Counted from the stretch's first letter, positions 35,771 to 44,826 are shown. The stretch: 64,000 nt of DNA from Clostridiaceae bacterium (GCA_910575795.1 CAJTGE010000011.1:62001-126000), one strand, 5' to 3'. Notes: a model not told the origin generated them from the sequence alone. Numbers and translations are program-made.

Positions 35771-36688
35771 ATGGAGCATCCTTATGTATTTAACATTCAG
35801 AAATTTTCCATCCACGATGGGGATGGCATCAGAACCAGTATATTTTTTAAAGGATGCCCGTTATCCTGCCTGTGGTGTCATAACCCGGAAAGCCAGCGGC
35901 GCCCAAAGGAGCTGATGGTCTTCCATGACCGCTGTACGCTCTGCGGAGAATGTGTAAAGCGCTGCCCCGCGCAGGCGATCTCGCTTACGCAGGATAAGGT
36001 TGTCCTGGACCGCGATGCGTGTACGGCCTGCGGCGTCTGTACCGACTGGTGCTTAAACAATGCCAGGGAGATCGCCGGCAGGGAGTATACGGTGCAGGAG
36101 CTGGTAAAGGAGGCCGAAAAGGATCGGATGTTCTATGAGAGCTCCGGCGGCGGCATTACCCTTTCCGGCGGCGAGGTGATGATTCAGGACATGGATTTCA
36201 TCGAAAAGCTGTGCCGCATTTTACACGACAAGGGCTACAGCGTGAATATTGACACCTGCGGCTATGCGCCTTACGGGAATTTCAAACGGATCCTGCCGTT
36301 TGTCGATACGTTTTTGTACGACATCAAGGCCATGGATCCTGAGATACATAAGCATTTCATGGGCGTTGACAACGCGCTCATTTTAGAGAACTTAAAGAAG
36401 CTGAATGAGGACGGCGCTTCGATCAGCATCCGCATCCCAACCATCGATGGGGTCAATGCCGACGAAGCTTTTATGAACCAGGTTATTGATTTCCTGCGGG
36501 AGAACAACATCCGCGTAAAACAGGTCAATCTTCTGCCCTACCACAATACGGGCAACCACAAATACGGGAAACTTGACAGAGCCTGCGACGAAGAGAATAT
36601 ACTGAAGACGCCGGACAAAGAGCGTATGGAGCTGTTCAAAAATATGTTTATGCAACATGGTTTCAATCATACAAAAATAGGAGGGTAA
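35771..36688 (+). CDS. Glycyl radical enzyme activase (HypD activase type)
   Basis: 305 aa. Radical SAM cluster Cys29-x3-Cys33-x2-Cys36 (KGCPLSCLWCHNP), then an inserted ferredoxin domain with two 4Fe-4S sets (CTLCGECVKRC at 55-65 and CTACGVCTDWC at 84-94), then GGGITLSGGEVMIQ and NIDTCGYAPYGNF. This is the layout of activases for glycyl radical enzymes other than pyruvate formate-lyase. It installs the glycyl radical on the enzyme encoded 4 nt downstream. Unusually for many GRE loci, the activase comes first. Confidence 0.9.
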   Translation: MEHPYVFNIQKFSIHDGDGIRTSIFFKGCPLSCLWCHNPESQRRPKELMVFHDRCTLCGECVKRCPAQAISLTQDKVVLDRDACTACGVCTDWCLNNAREIAGREYTVQELVKEAEKDRMFYESSGGGITLSGGEVMIQDMDFIEKLCRILHDKGYSVNIDTCGYAPYGNFKRILPFVDTFLYDIKAMDPEIHKHFMGVDNALILENLKKLNEDGASISIRIPTIDGVNADEAFMNQVIDFLRENNIRVKQVNLLPYHNTGNHKYGKLDRACDEENILKTPDKERMELFKNMFMQHGFNHTKIGG

Positions 36689-36692
36689 AAAC

Positions 36693-39125
36693 ATGGCAAA
36701 CGAAACAAGCTGTTGCTGCGGTGGAAGCGGCTATGAAAAGGATTACACCGGCAATCAGGAACGCGGTATGAACGAGCGTATCAGAAGGCTCAGAAAAATA
36801 AGCACGACCACCCAGCCCCACATCTATATCGAGCGCGCTGTGCTGGAAACAGAGGCTTATAAGATGTATGAGGGCTCTGTCTCCGTTCCCGAGCTGCGCG
36901 CCCTGGTATTAAAGCATTTCTTCACCAACAAGACCATCAGCATTGACGACGGCGAGCTGATCGTGGGTGAGAAGGGCGACGGCCCGCAGTCCGCTCCCAC
37001 ATTCCCGGAGCTGTGCTGCCATACACTGGAAGACATGCACAACATGAACGATCGCAAGATCGTGAATTTCTCTGTAACCGAAGAGGACTTAAAGATTCAG
37101 GAAGAGATGATCATTCCCTTCTGGGAGAATCGTTCCACGCGCCACAAGATCTTAAACAGCATGACCGATGAGTGGAAAGAGGCTTATGCGGCCGGTATTT
37201 TCACGGAGTTCATGGAGCAGCGCGGACCGGGCCACACGGTTGGCTCTGAGAATATCTTCAAGCAGGGCTACCTGGATTATCAGAATGAGATCAAAGAGGC
37301 GATCGCGAACCTGGATTTCATGAACGATCCCGAAGCGCTGGAGAAGAAGAATCAGTTAAACGCCATGAGCATCTGCTGTGACGCCATCATGATTTTAGGA
37401 AAGCGCTACGGCGATCTGGCCAGAAAGATGGCGGCGGAATGCACAGATGAGCAGAGAAAGAAAGAGCTTTTACAGATCGCCGCCAACTGCGACGTCGTTC
37501 CGGCTCACAAACCTCAGACCTATTACCAGGCGATCCAGCACTACTGGTTCACCCATCTGGCTGTTACCACGGAATTAAATCCCTGGGACGCTTATTCACC
37601 GGGACATTTTGATCAGCACTTAGGCCCGTTCTACGCAAAAGATGTGGAAGACGGCGTTATCACAAGAGACGAAGCGCTTGAGCTGATGGAGTGCTTATGG
37701 GTGAAATTCTACAACCAGCCGGCTCCGCCGAAGGTAGGCATCACCTTAAAGGAGAGCTCCACCTACACAGACTTTGCCAACATCAACACCGGCGGCGTGA
37801 CACCGGACGGCAAGGACGGCGTAAATGACGTGTCCTATATCATTCTTGACTGCATGGATGAGATGAGGCTGGTTCAGCCCAACTCCAACGTACAGATCAG
37901 CCGCAAGAACCCGCAGAAGTTCTTAAAGAGAGCCTGCGAGATCGCGCGCGAGGGATGGGGCCAGCCCTGCTTCTACAATACGGAAGCCATCATCCAGGAG
38001 CTCATGAACGCAGGAAAGACCCTGGAAGACGCCCGCAAAGGCGGTTCCTCAGGCTGCGTTGAGACCGGCGCATTCGGAAACGAGGCTTATATCCTTCAGG
38101 GATACTTCAACCTGCCCAAGATTTTCGAGCTCACCCTGTTTAACGGCGTGGATCAGATGACCGGCAAGCAGTTAGGCCTTCAGACCGGCGACGCAAGGGA
38201 TTTCAAGACCTTTGACGAGTTATGGGACGCTTATACAAAGCAGATCAATTACTTCCTTGACATCAAGGTAAGAGGCTCCAATGTGATCGAGCAGATCTTT
38301 GCGAAATATATGCCGGTTCCGTTCCTGTCCATCCTGACCAATGACTGTATCGCCAAAGGCAGGGACTACAACGCAGGCGGCGCGCGCTACAACACCAGCG
38401 TTATCCAGGGCGTGGGCACAGGCACCATCTCCGACTGCCTGTCCGCTGTAAAATACAATGTATATGACCACAAGAAATTCACCATGGCTGAGCTTCTGGA
38501 CGCGCTGAAAGCCAACTTTGTCGGCTATGAGTCCATCCGCAACCTGGTTCTTAATAAGACGCCGAAATACGGCAATGACGACGACTACGCAGATGAGCTG
38601 ATGCAGAAAGTCTTCAACTACTATGTTGACAACGTATCCGCAAGACCCAATATGAGAGGCGGATCCTACCGCGTTGACATGCTTCCGACTACCTGCCATG
38701 TTTACTTCGGCAGCGTCATGATCGCGAGCGCCAACGGACGTCTGGCTGAGAAGCCCGTATCAGAGGGTATCTCTCCGGAGAAGGGCGCTGATGTGAATGG
38801 GCCGACCGCTGTTATTAAGTCCTGCGCGAAGATGGATCACTTAAAGACCGGCGGCACCCTGCTGAACCAGAAGTTCACACCTGATGTCCTGGAGGGCGAG
38901 GAAGGTATTGACAACCTGGCTAACTATGTACGCGCTTACTTTAATATGGACGGACATCATGTGCAGTTTAACGTTGTAAACCGCGAGCTGCTGCTCGAGG
39001 CGCAGAAGAATCCGGAGGAGTACAAGGATCTGATTGTGCGCGTGGCCGGATACAGCGACCATTTCCGGAATCTGGATAAACCGCTTCAGGATGAGATTAT
39101 TGAGCGTACGGAGCAGAGTTTTTAG
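36693..39125 (+). CDS. hypD: Glycyl radical dehydratase, probably trans-4-hydroxy-L-proline dehydratase
   Basis: 810 aa. Catalytic thiyl Cys455 and base Glu457 lie in SSGCVETG; the radical Gly786 is in VRVAGYSDHF. All residues known for Clostridioides difficile HypD that I could place are conserved at a constant offset of 21: His160->181, Asp278->299, Ser334->355, Phe340->361, Cys434->455, Glu436->457, Tyr450->471, Gly765->786. HypD removes water from hydroxyproline to give pyrroline-5-carboxylate. The offset is explained by an N-terminal extension rich in Cys (ETSCCCGGSGYEK) absent from that enzyme. No proC is adjacent. The alternative is a related hydroxyproline C-N lyase. Confidence 0.85.
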   Translation: MANETSCCCGGSGYEKDYTGNQERGMNERIRRLRKISTTTQPHIYIERAVLETEAYKMYEGSVSVPELRALVLKHFFTNKTISIDDGELIVGEKGDGPQSAPTFPELCCHTLEDMHNMNDRKIVNFSVTEEDLKIQEEMIIPFWENRSTRHKILNSMTDEWKEAYAAGIFTEFMEQRGPGHTVGSENIFKQGYLDYQNEIKEAIANLDFMNDPEALEKKNQLNAMSICCDAIMILGKRYGDLARKMAAECTDEQRKKELLQIAANCDVVPAHKPQTYYQAIQHYWFTHLAVTTELNPWDAYSPGHFDQHLGPFYAKDVEDGVITRDEALELMECLWVKFYNQPAPPKVGITLKESSTYTDFANINTGGVTPDGKDGVNDVSYIILDCMDEMRLVQPNSNVQISRKNPQKFLKRACEIAREGWGQPCFYNTEAIIQELMNAGKTLEDARKGGSSGCVETGAFGNEAYILQGYFNLPKIFELTLFNGVDQMTGKQLGLQTGDARDFKTFDELWDAYTKQINYFLDIKVRGSNVIEQIFAKYMPVPFLSILTNDCIAKGRDYNAGGARYNTSVIQGVGTGTISDCLSAVKYNVYDHKKFTMAELLDALKANFVGYESIRNLVLNKTPKYGNDDDYADELMQKVFNYYVDNVSARPNMRGGSYRVDMLPTTCHVYFGSVMIASANGRLAEKPVSEGISPEKGADVNGPTAVIKSCAKMDHLKTGGTLLNQKFTPDVLEGEEGIDNLANYVRAYFNMDGHHVQFNVVNRELLLEAQKNPEEYKDLIVRVAGYSDHFRNLDKPLQDEIIERTEQSF

Positions 39126-39166
39126 GAAAAATGTTCTGAAGGCTTAAGCTAAGGATATCTGATTTT

Positions 39167-39224
39167 ATACCTCTTATGACAAAGCAGGGGAGTATGCCTC
39201 TCATGCTTATATCATAAGAGGTAT
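39167..39224 (+). terminator. Hairpin after the glycyl radical enzyme gene
   Basis: ATACCTCTTATGA (39167-39179) and TCATAAGAGGTAT (39212-39224) are perfect 13-bp complements, with a smaller hairpin in the loop. TATATTTCTG follows, which is a weak T-tract. It probably ends the hypD transcript, but a stabilising 3' hairpin is equally possible. Confidence 0.45.
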
Positions 39225-39277
39225 TATATTTCTGATAATTGAATGCACGCCATCCTGTAACATAAAGGATTTTTCTT

Positions 39278-39301
39278 AAAAAAGCCTGCCGGACGGCAGG
39301 C
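39278..39301 (-). terminator. Leftward terminator
   Basis: Minus-strand GCCTGCC-GTCC-GGCAGGC followed by TTTTTT. A compact intrinsic terminator facing the hypD transcript and ending the small leftward gene at 39318-39493. Confidence 0.8.
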
Positions 39302-39317
39302 TTCACATGTAAAAATG

Positions 39318-39493
39318 TTAATCATTTTTGAGCGGAGGCTGTTGATACAGTTTTCTGTTGATTTCGTTTTTTAGGATCTCAATCTCACTTTTGCAGCTTC
39401 TGCGCCGCCGCTTTCTAATTGACGTTCGATCCGCTCAACTATCGTAAGCTGGTCAAAAAAGACACTGTTTAATTCTTTTTCATCTGATGGCAT
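39318..39493 (-). pseudogene. Small protein gene with one-base frameshift
   Basis: ATG 39493 has GAGGTGAGACGCG as ribosome site and a TATAAT-like -10 about 55 nt upstream. The frame reads MPSDEKELNSVFFDQLTIVE, RIERQLESGGAEAAK and stops at 39371. One base off, it continues as SEIEILKNEINRKLYQQPPL-KND to a stop at 39318, immediately followed by the terminator. A missing A in the AAAA run at the junction explains it. A predicted coiled coil spans the join. Function unknown; error or real inactivation cannot be separated here. Confidence 0.45.
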
Positions 39494-39594
39494 CGCGTCT
39501 CACCTCTTTCCTCATTAAATAAAGATTGCCGTTATACTTACTTGTATTATACATACCATAGCGTAACCTGCGGCTGCAATCAAATTCCAATCTC

Positions 39595-40959
39595 TCAACT
39601 GCTGCGCCCTACCAGGCTGCGCTTCGCCCACCTTCCGCTGCGGTAACGGGAATAGGAAATGAGGCTGCCGACAAGCCAGCCGATGGGAATCGACCACCAG
39701 ATCGCCCCGGGGCCCATCCGGCTTGCCAGCGTATACGCTACCGCAACCCTGCAGAACAGGTTCCCAAGCGAGCTCAGCATGAAGAATCCCATATCTCCCG
39801 CTCCCCGTAAAAGCCCGTTGCTCACAAATAAAATGCCCATCAGTATGTAAAAGGATGACACGGTACGCATATAGGACATCCCGTAGCCGATGGCATCCAC
39901 ATTTGTGTCGGAGTCCATGAACAGGTTTAATAAATTCGGGCCGAACAGGAAGATAAGCGTTGTCAGCGCCAAGCTGAATACCACGACCATAAAGAGGCTG
40001 GCTTTGTAGCCTTCCCTGACCCGTTCCTGCTTCCCGGCCCCGATATTCTGGGCTGTATAGCTGGACATGGCGTTGGAAAAGTTCATATTCGGCAGCATGG
40101 CCAGGCTGTCGATCTTGGTCGCCGCCGTGTAGCCTGCAATAAAGAGGGCGCCATAGCTGTTTACAAGCCCCTGCATAAGCAGCATGCTAAAGGAGACGAT
40201 CGACTGCTGAATCATGGAGGGCACTCCCACGCGGGCGATCCGTTTCACAGCGGAAAAATCAAACAGCCTCGCGTTCAGCTCCGGCGCGTCCTCCTCGTCC
40301 GGCAGTTTCTTTAACCGGATTAACAAAATCAGAAACGACAGGCCCGCGCAAATGCCCTGCGCGATCAGAGTCGCCCAGGCCACGCCTGCCACCCCCATCT
40401 GGTAGCGGATGACAAACAGCAGATCCAGCGCAATATTAGCCAGTGTCGAAAACATCAGAAAATAAAGCGGCGTTTTGCTGTCTCCCAGCGCATTATATAT
40501 TCCATTCAGGGTATTATAAATAAACAGGAACACTGCTCCGCAGAAATAAATCTGCAGATACGTCCTGGAATCTGCCATTATATTAGCCGGCGTTTTCAGA
40601 AGCCTTAAAATCGCTGGCGAGAGAAGTCCCCCTGCGATCATAATGGCAAGGCTTAAGAAGAACTGCCCGAGCAGGGCCGTTGATATCGTGACCTTCATCT
40701 CACGGATCCGGTTCGCGCCGAAAAGCTGTGAGATCACTACATTACAGCCCATCGACAGGCCCGCCGCCAGCGCCACGGCCAGAAATACCACCGGAAAAGA
40801 GGCCCCCACCGCCGCCAGCGCCTCTGCGCCGACGAAATTGCCGACCACGATTGAATCTACCATATTATAAAGCTGCTGGAATAGATTTCCCAAAAGCATG
40901 GGCAGAGAAAAGAAAAATAAAAGCTTAAGCGGCCTTCCTTCCGTCAGGTTTTTAATCAT
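39595..40959 (-). CDS. MATE family multidrug/sodium antiporter
   Basis: 454 aa, 12 membrane spans by hydrophobicity, in two homologous halves. N-terminal GRPLKLLFFFSLPMLLGNLFQQLYNMVDSIVVG and GAEALAAVGASFPV are classical MATE signatures, with the second-half equivalents VKRIARVGVPSMIQQSIVS and MNFSNAMSSYTAQNIGAGK. Exports cationic drugs or metabolites by sodium or proton exchange. Monocistronic, with a good own promoter at 41041-41069. Substrate not predictable. Confidence 0.94.
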   Translation of the reverse strand: MIKNLTEGRPLKLLFFFSLPMLLGNLFQQLYNMVDSIVVGNFVGAEALAAVGASFPVVFLAVALAAGLSMGCNVVISQLFGANRIREMKVTISTALLGQFFLSLAIMIAGGLLSPAILRLLKTPANIMADSRTYLQIYFCGAVFLFIYNTLNGIYNALGDSKTPLYFLMFSTLANIALDLLFVIRYQMGVAGVAWATLIAQGICAGLSFLILLIRLKKLPDEEDAPELNARLFDFSAVKRIARVGVPSMIQQSIVSFSMLLMQGLVNSYGALFIAGYTAATKIDSLAMLPNMNFSNAMSSYTAQNIGAGKQERVREGYKASLFMVVVFSLALTTLIFLFGPNLLNLFMDSDTNVDAIGYGMSYMRTVSSFYILMGILFVSNGLLRGAGDMGFFMLSSLGNLFCRVAVAYTLASRMGPGAIWWSIPIGWLVGSLISYSRYRSGRWAKRSLVGRSS

Positions 40960-41040
40960 AATTGTCCTTCCTCCTTTTCTGAAATAGCGGTTTGGAAATG
41001 CAGTTTTGGAACTTTGGGCGGAAATATGTGAATCTTATAA

Positions 41041-41069
41041 TTATAATGCGGACGGATGGAAAACGCAAG
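41041..41069 (-). promoter_or_regulatory. Promoter of the MATE gene
   Basis: Minus-strand TTGCGT (41064-41069), 17 nt, TATAAT (41041-41046), 82 nt before the MATE start codon. Confidence 0.65.
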
Positions 41070-41108
41070 CGGGAAAATTTTTTATGCTGTGGGCGGCCCT
41101 CTCACGGT

Positions 41109-41326
41109 GTAACCGTTCAGACAACCTGAACTGTTACCTCACGGTTACTGTTCACACGCCGGCCAATCCGAGGTGTTTTTGTGAGTGCAGCGCAGCGAAA
41201 GTCACCGACAGCGGGCCCCCTTGGGTCAAACCCGGGAGCAGCAGCGCCAAGCTGCATTTTTTGCAGTTTGTGTGCATCGCGAAGCGTGTTACCGGGCACA
41301 GCCCGGCAGGGGTGCGAACAGTAACC
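41109..41326. repeat. Type E hairpin followed by a larger palindrome
   Basis: 41109-41137 is a 29-bp hairpin (GTAACCGTTCAGACA...CTGAACTGTTAC) related to the end of the element at 25733-25865. It is followed by a palindrome with ends GGTTACTGTTC (about 41143) and GAACAGTAACC (about 41325), enclosing several GC-rich stems (GGGCCCCCTTGGGTC, CCGGGCACAGCCCGG). No coding potential. It occupies most of the gap between the divergent MATE and 2HCT genes. Confidence 0.65.
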
Positions 41327-41474
41327 TCTCACGAATCCCCCTTCACGAATAATCCCCCCATTTACAAACCAACTGCTGGAAATACCCGAGACTCTATGCT
41401 ATGATAAAGAAAACAAACCGCAGTTCATCCCCCATTTTACTGCGGCAACAATATTTCACGAAAGGAATGATACG

Positions 41475-42761
41475 ATGACAGGGAATTTTAAAACCAGGAT
41501 ATGGGCGGCAAATGTAGCGGGGTTCCCGCTTCCCGTCTATCTGGGCGTCCTGATCCTTGTGATAGCATGTATGTATGCAGACTGCCTCCCGGCCGGGCTG
41601 GTCGGCGGCATCATTGTCTTGATGGTCGTGGGCGAAGGGCTGAACGCGATCGGCAATTCGCTGCCGGTGGTACGCACCTACTTAGGCGGCTCGGTGATCT
41701 GTATCCTGGGCGCGGCGGCGATTCAGGCGGCAGGGCTGATTCCGGCGCAGACGCAGGATATTCTGAACCATTTCGTAAACCAGCAGGGCTTTCTGGTCTT
41801 TTATATATCCGCCCTGATCACGGGAAGCCTGTTTAATATTGACCGCAATCTTCTTCTGCGGGCCACGGTCCGGCTGCTTCCGACAGCCGTTGTCTCCCTG
41901 GCCGCCGGAGTCATTCTGGCGGGGATTCTGGGAATGTTTATGGGAAATTCCTTTTTGGAGGGCATACTGTATATCGGGATCCCCATGACCAGCGGCGGGA
42001 TGACGGCAGGCTCGGTCCCGCTGTCCGCCATGTACTCCTCTGTCCTTGGCACGGACGCGGGGCAGATCCTCACAAGGATTGCGCCGGCCACGGTGCTCGG
42101 TAACTGCGTGGCCATCGTGCTGGGCGCTCTGGCCAACAATGTGGGAGAAAAACGTCCTGAGCTGACCGGCCACGGGCGTCTGGTGAATGACGGGACAAAA
42201 CCGCCTGCAAGGCCGGCCATGAAACCGTCCCTGTCCCTCTTATGCACCGGGCTGATCATTTCCCTGGCGTTTTATGAACTGGGAGCTCTCTTTCACCGCT
42301 TCATCTCCCTGGTTCCTACTTATGCCTGGATGATCATTGCCGTGGTCATCGTCAAGGGCACGGGCATTATGTCCGAGCAGCTTGAGGAGGCGGCCCGCCA
42401 GTGGGGACAGCTTGCCATCCATAGCTGGACTGCCGCGGCCTTAACCGGGATCGGGGCCACACTGATTGATCTGAAGAGCATCCTGCGCGATATTACCCCG
42501 TTTTACCTCCTGACCGTCGTCCTGGTCGTCCTTGCCATTACGCTGACCGCCTCGCTGGTGGGCAGGAAAGTGGGATTTTACCCGCTTGAATCAGCGATTG
42601 CGGCCGGGATGTGCACCACCAATATGGGCGGTTCCGGCAACGTGGCGGTGCTCAGCAGCGCAAAGCGGATGGAGCTTCTCCCCTTCGCGCAGATCGTGAC
42701 GCGCTCCTGCGGGGCGCTGATGCTGACGCTCGGCGGAGTTCTGGTGCAGTTGATGCTTTGA
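41475..42761 (+). CDS. 2-hydroxycarboxylate transporter family (2HCT) carrier
   Basis: 428 aa membrane protein. The two pore-loop signatures are GIPMTSGGMTAGSVPLSAMY (about 170-190) and the C-terminal CTTNMGGSGNVAVLSSAKRM (about 377-396), related to the GGxG loops of CitS, MleP and CimH. The family exchanges or co-transports citrate, malate or lactate with sodium or protons. Ribosome site AAAGGAATG. No citrate lyase, malolactic enzyme or sensor is adjacent, so the substrate is open. Confidence 0.9.
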   Translation: MTGNFKTRIWAANVAGFPLPVYLGVLILVIACMYADCLPAGLVGGIIVLMVVGEGLNAIGNSLPVVRTYLGGSVICILGAAAIQAAGLIPAQTQDILNHFVNQQGFLVFYISALITGSLFNIDRNLLLRATVRLLPTAVVSLAAGVILAGILGMFMGNSFLEGILYIGIPMTSGGMTAGSVPLSAMYSSVLGTDAGQILTRIAPATVLGNCVAIVLGALANNVGEKRPELTGHGRLVNDGTKPPARPAMKPSLSLLCTGLIISLAFYELGALFHRFISLVPTYAWMIIAVVIVKGTGIMSEQLEEAARQWGQLAIHSWTAAALTGIGATLIDLKSILRDITPFYLLTVVLVVLAITLTASLVGRKVGFYPLESAIAAGMCTTNMGGSGNVAVLSSAKRMELLPFAQIVTRSCGALMLTLGGVLVQLML

Positions 42762-42826
42762 GGCTTTGAAGGATGGCGGCTTTAAAGGCTGACAGTTTAT
42801 ACAGAAGAGAATACTGCGGATTATAC

Positions 42827-42875
42827 CGTCTGCAAATCCCCGTAACATACAGATAATGCCGGAGATTTGCAGACG
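42827..42875. promoter_or_regulatory. Inverted repeat between the two transporter genes
   Basis: CGTCTGCAAATC (42827-42838) and GATTTGCAGACG (42864-42875) are perfect 12-bp complements with a 25-nt loop. No T-run follows. It could be an RNA stem controlling expression of the EutH-like gene or a binding site; nothing decides. Confidence 0.4.
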
Positions 42876-42936
42876 CCGGAGAAGGAACCGTCCATGCTGT
42901 CTGAGCGGCCGGAACGCAGGATATTGAGGAAAGATT

Positions 42937-44013
42937 ATGAATGTATTTGTTATTTTGATGCTTGTATTTGCCGCGCTGGGCCTTCTCGATGAAATACTGG
43001 GCGGCAGGCTGGGCTTTATGCCTGATTTTGAGAAGGGCCTTTCCACGATGGGCGGCCTTGCCATGTCTACGGTCGGCTTTTACGCGATCGGCATTTCTTA
43101 TGTGCAGAGCCATGCGGAGGCGTTCGCAGCCGCCGCAGAACATATGCCTTTTGATCCGTCTCTTATTGTGGGATGTCTCCTGGCGCCTGATATGGGGGCC
43201 ATGGGCATTGCGCAGAAGCTGGCGGCTTCGGCTTCGATCGCCATCTTTACCGGTTCCATGGTTTCCGGCGGGCTGGGGGCCACAGTCGGGTATCAGCTCC
43301 CCGTCTTCCTGGCCGCTGTCAAAAAGGAAGAGATCCCGGAGCTGATGCGGGGTTTTATTTTGGGGCTTATTATGCTGCCCTTCGGCCTCGCGGCAGGTGG
43401 CCTGATGCTCGGCCTGACTGCATCCGAGCTGTCTGTCAATATGATTCCGGTGCTGGCGCTCTGCGCGGTTCTGATTGCCGCCTTTCTTCTGATCCCCGCG
43501 CAGACCACCCGGTTTCTGATTATCCTGGGAAATGGGATCCGGATCCTCAGCTTCCTGTTTTTCGGCATTGCGATATTCAGCGTCTTTGTCCCCAGGTATG
43601 CGGTCGTGGACAGCGCTCTGGTAACGGAAATGCTTGATATGGTTCTCCGCATGGTCATCGTCGCCTGCGGCGGACTTGTCATGTCCCACATTGCCCTTGA
43701 CAAGCTCAGGCGGCCGATTGAGGCCATCGGGCGCTTTCTCGGCGTGAACAATGAGTCTGTGGTGGGACTATTCCTGAGCTGTACCCAGAGCCTTGCCATG
43801 CTGCCGCTCTTTACAAAAATGGATCGCAGAGGGCGGATCTTAAACGCGGCCTTTTCAGTGGCAGGCGCGTATGTAGTCGGCGGCCAGATGGCTTTCGTGG
43901 CCTCTCTTATACCGCCTAAGGCGCTGACGGCTTATATGGCCAATAAAATGATCTCAGGTATATTAGCTGTGGCGCTTGCGGTTTTTTGTGATAAAAGGCA
44001 GAGCTTATCGTAG
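42937..44013 (+). CDS. EutH-like ethanolamine permease family protein
   Basis: 358 aa with about 10 membrane spans. EutH features: FMPDFEKGLSTMGGLAMSTVG near residues 28-48, PSLIVGCLLAPDMGAMGIAQKLA at about 70-92, GFILGLIMLPFGLAAGG, and NNESVVGLFLSCTQSLAMLPLF. EutH carries ethanolamine in protonated form. No other eut gene is present, so the true substrate may differ. The TAG stop (44011-44013) is formed by the end of a type A element fragment, implying an altered C-terminus. It follows the 2HCT gene by 175 bp. Confidence 0.87.
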   Translation: MNVFVILMLVFAALGLLDEILGGRLGFMPDFEKGLSTMGGLAMSTVGFYAIGISYVQSHAEAFAAAAEHMPFDPSLIVGCLLAPDMGAMGIAQKLAASASIAIFTGSMVSGGLGATVGYQLPVFLAAVKKEEIPELMRGFILGLIMLPFGLAAGGLMLGLTASELSVNMIPVLALCAVLIAAFLLIPAQTTRFLIILGNGIRILSFLFFGIAIFSVFVPRYAVVDSALVTEMLDMVLRMVIVACGGLVMSHIALDKLRRPIEAIGRFLGVNNESVVGLFLSCTQSLAMLPLFTKMDRRGRILNAAFSVAGAYVVGGQMAFVASLIPPKALTAYMANKMISGILAVALAVFCDKRQSLS

Positions 44014-44040
44014 AGCGTGTCTGAAAATTCATTGCTGGCT
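44011..44040. repeat. Fragment of a type A palindromic element
   Basis: TAGAGCGTGTCTGAAAATTC and ten further bases match one end of the type A element; the rest of the element is missing. It lies exactly between the EutH stop and the truncated flavodoxin gene, so a deletion starting inside the element is the likely cause of that truncation. Confidence 0.7.
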
Positions 44041-44046
44041 GGATAG

Positions 44047-44826
44047 AACACTGGTCCATCCGGACAGTATTATGGAGGCCCTGAATGGGAAGTGGAATGG
44101 CAGTGGCTGGACGGAAACGAAGACGGCATTGCAGAATGCTATGCGTTTGACAGAGAGGGATGGATGTATGCGGATACGGCCACACCAGACGGTTATACCG
44201 TAAACACAGATGGGGCATGGACTGTAAACAGCGCGGTGCAGACAATGGCAGTGCCTGCCGGATACGCCGGAACAATGGCGCAGACACCGCAGGCGAACAC
44301 GGATGGAAAGCGGATCCTGATCGTGTATTTCTCTCATACCGGTACGACACAGGAAAACGCAAAGGAGATCCAGGCGGCAGCCGGAGGCGATCTGTTTGAG
44401 ATCACGGTAACCAATCCGTACCCTTCAAGCTACCAGAGCGCCGTTGACCGGGCCCGCAGGGAATTGGATCAAAACGCCAGGCCGGAGCTGTCCTCCCGCG
44501 TAGAACATATGGAAAACTACGATGTGATCCTGCTGGGCTACCCGATACGGTGGCATACAGCGCCTATGGCAGTTGATACGTTCCTTGAATCCTATGATCT
44601 GAACGGAAAGACAGTGCTTCCCTTCTGCACCAGCGGAGGCAGCAGCATTGAAGAAAGCATACCGGACATCCGCAGCCTTGGACAGAGCCGCGGGGCATCG
44701 GTTGGAAACGGGCTGACGGAATTCTGCGGCCGGGAGCAGTTTAATAGCTCCGGATGCGGTCATTTTCATCTTCGCCCGTTTTTTCAATCGTTTTTATCAC
44801 CACCGTATACCCGGCCTTATCGCTGA
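44047..44826 (+). pseudogene. Remnant of a flavodoxin gene with cell-wall-binding repeats
   Basis: The open frame starts after TAG at 44044 without signal peptide or ribosome site. Its first 45 residues (WQWLDGNEDGIAECYAFDRE, then TPDGYTVNTDGAW) are a repeat of the extracellular choline/glucan-binding kind. A flavodoxin domain follows (ILIVYFSHTGTTQENAKEIQ, then PYPSSYQSAVDRARREL, then VILLGYPIRWHTAPMAVDTF and FCTSGGSSIEESIPDIRSL). The domain loses its usual end (GLTEFCGREQF, then unrelated sequence) and runs over the greA 3' end. Both ends are therefore lost. Intact relatives are secreted clostridial proteins. Confidence 0.65.

Noticed and set aside
41006-41404. 132-codon rightward frame before the 2HCT gene
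   Set aside because: It lies in the palindromic repeat region and the MATE promoter, with no ribosome site and no protein-like composition.
42652-43689. 345-codon leftward frame opposite the EutH-like gene
   Set aside because: Antisense of a clear membrane protein gene; His/Arg/Gln-rich composition is typical of a shadow frame.
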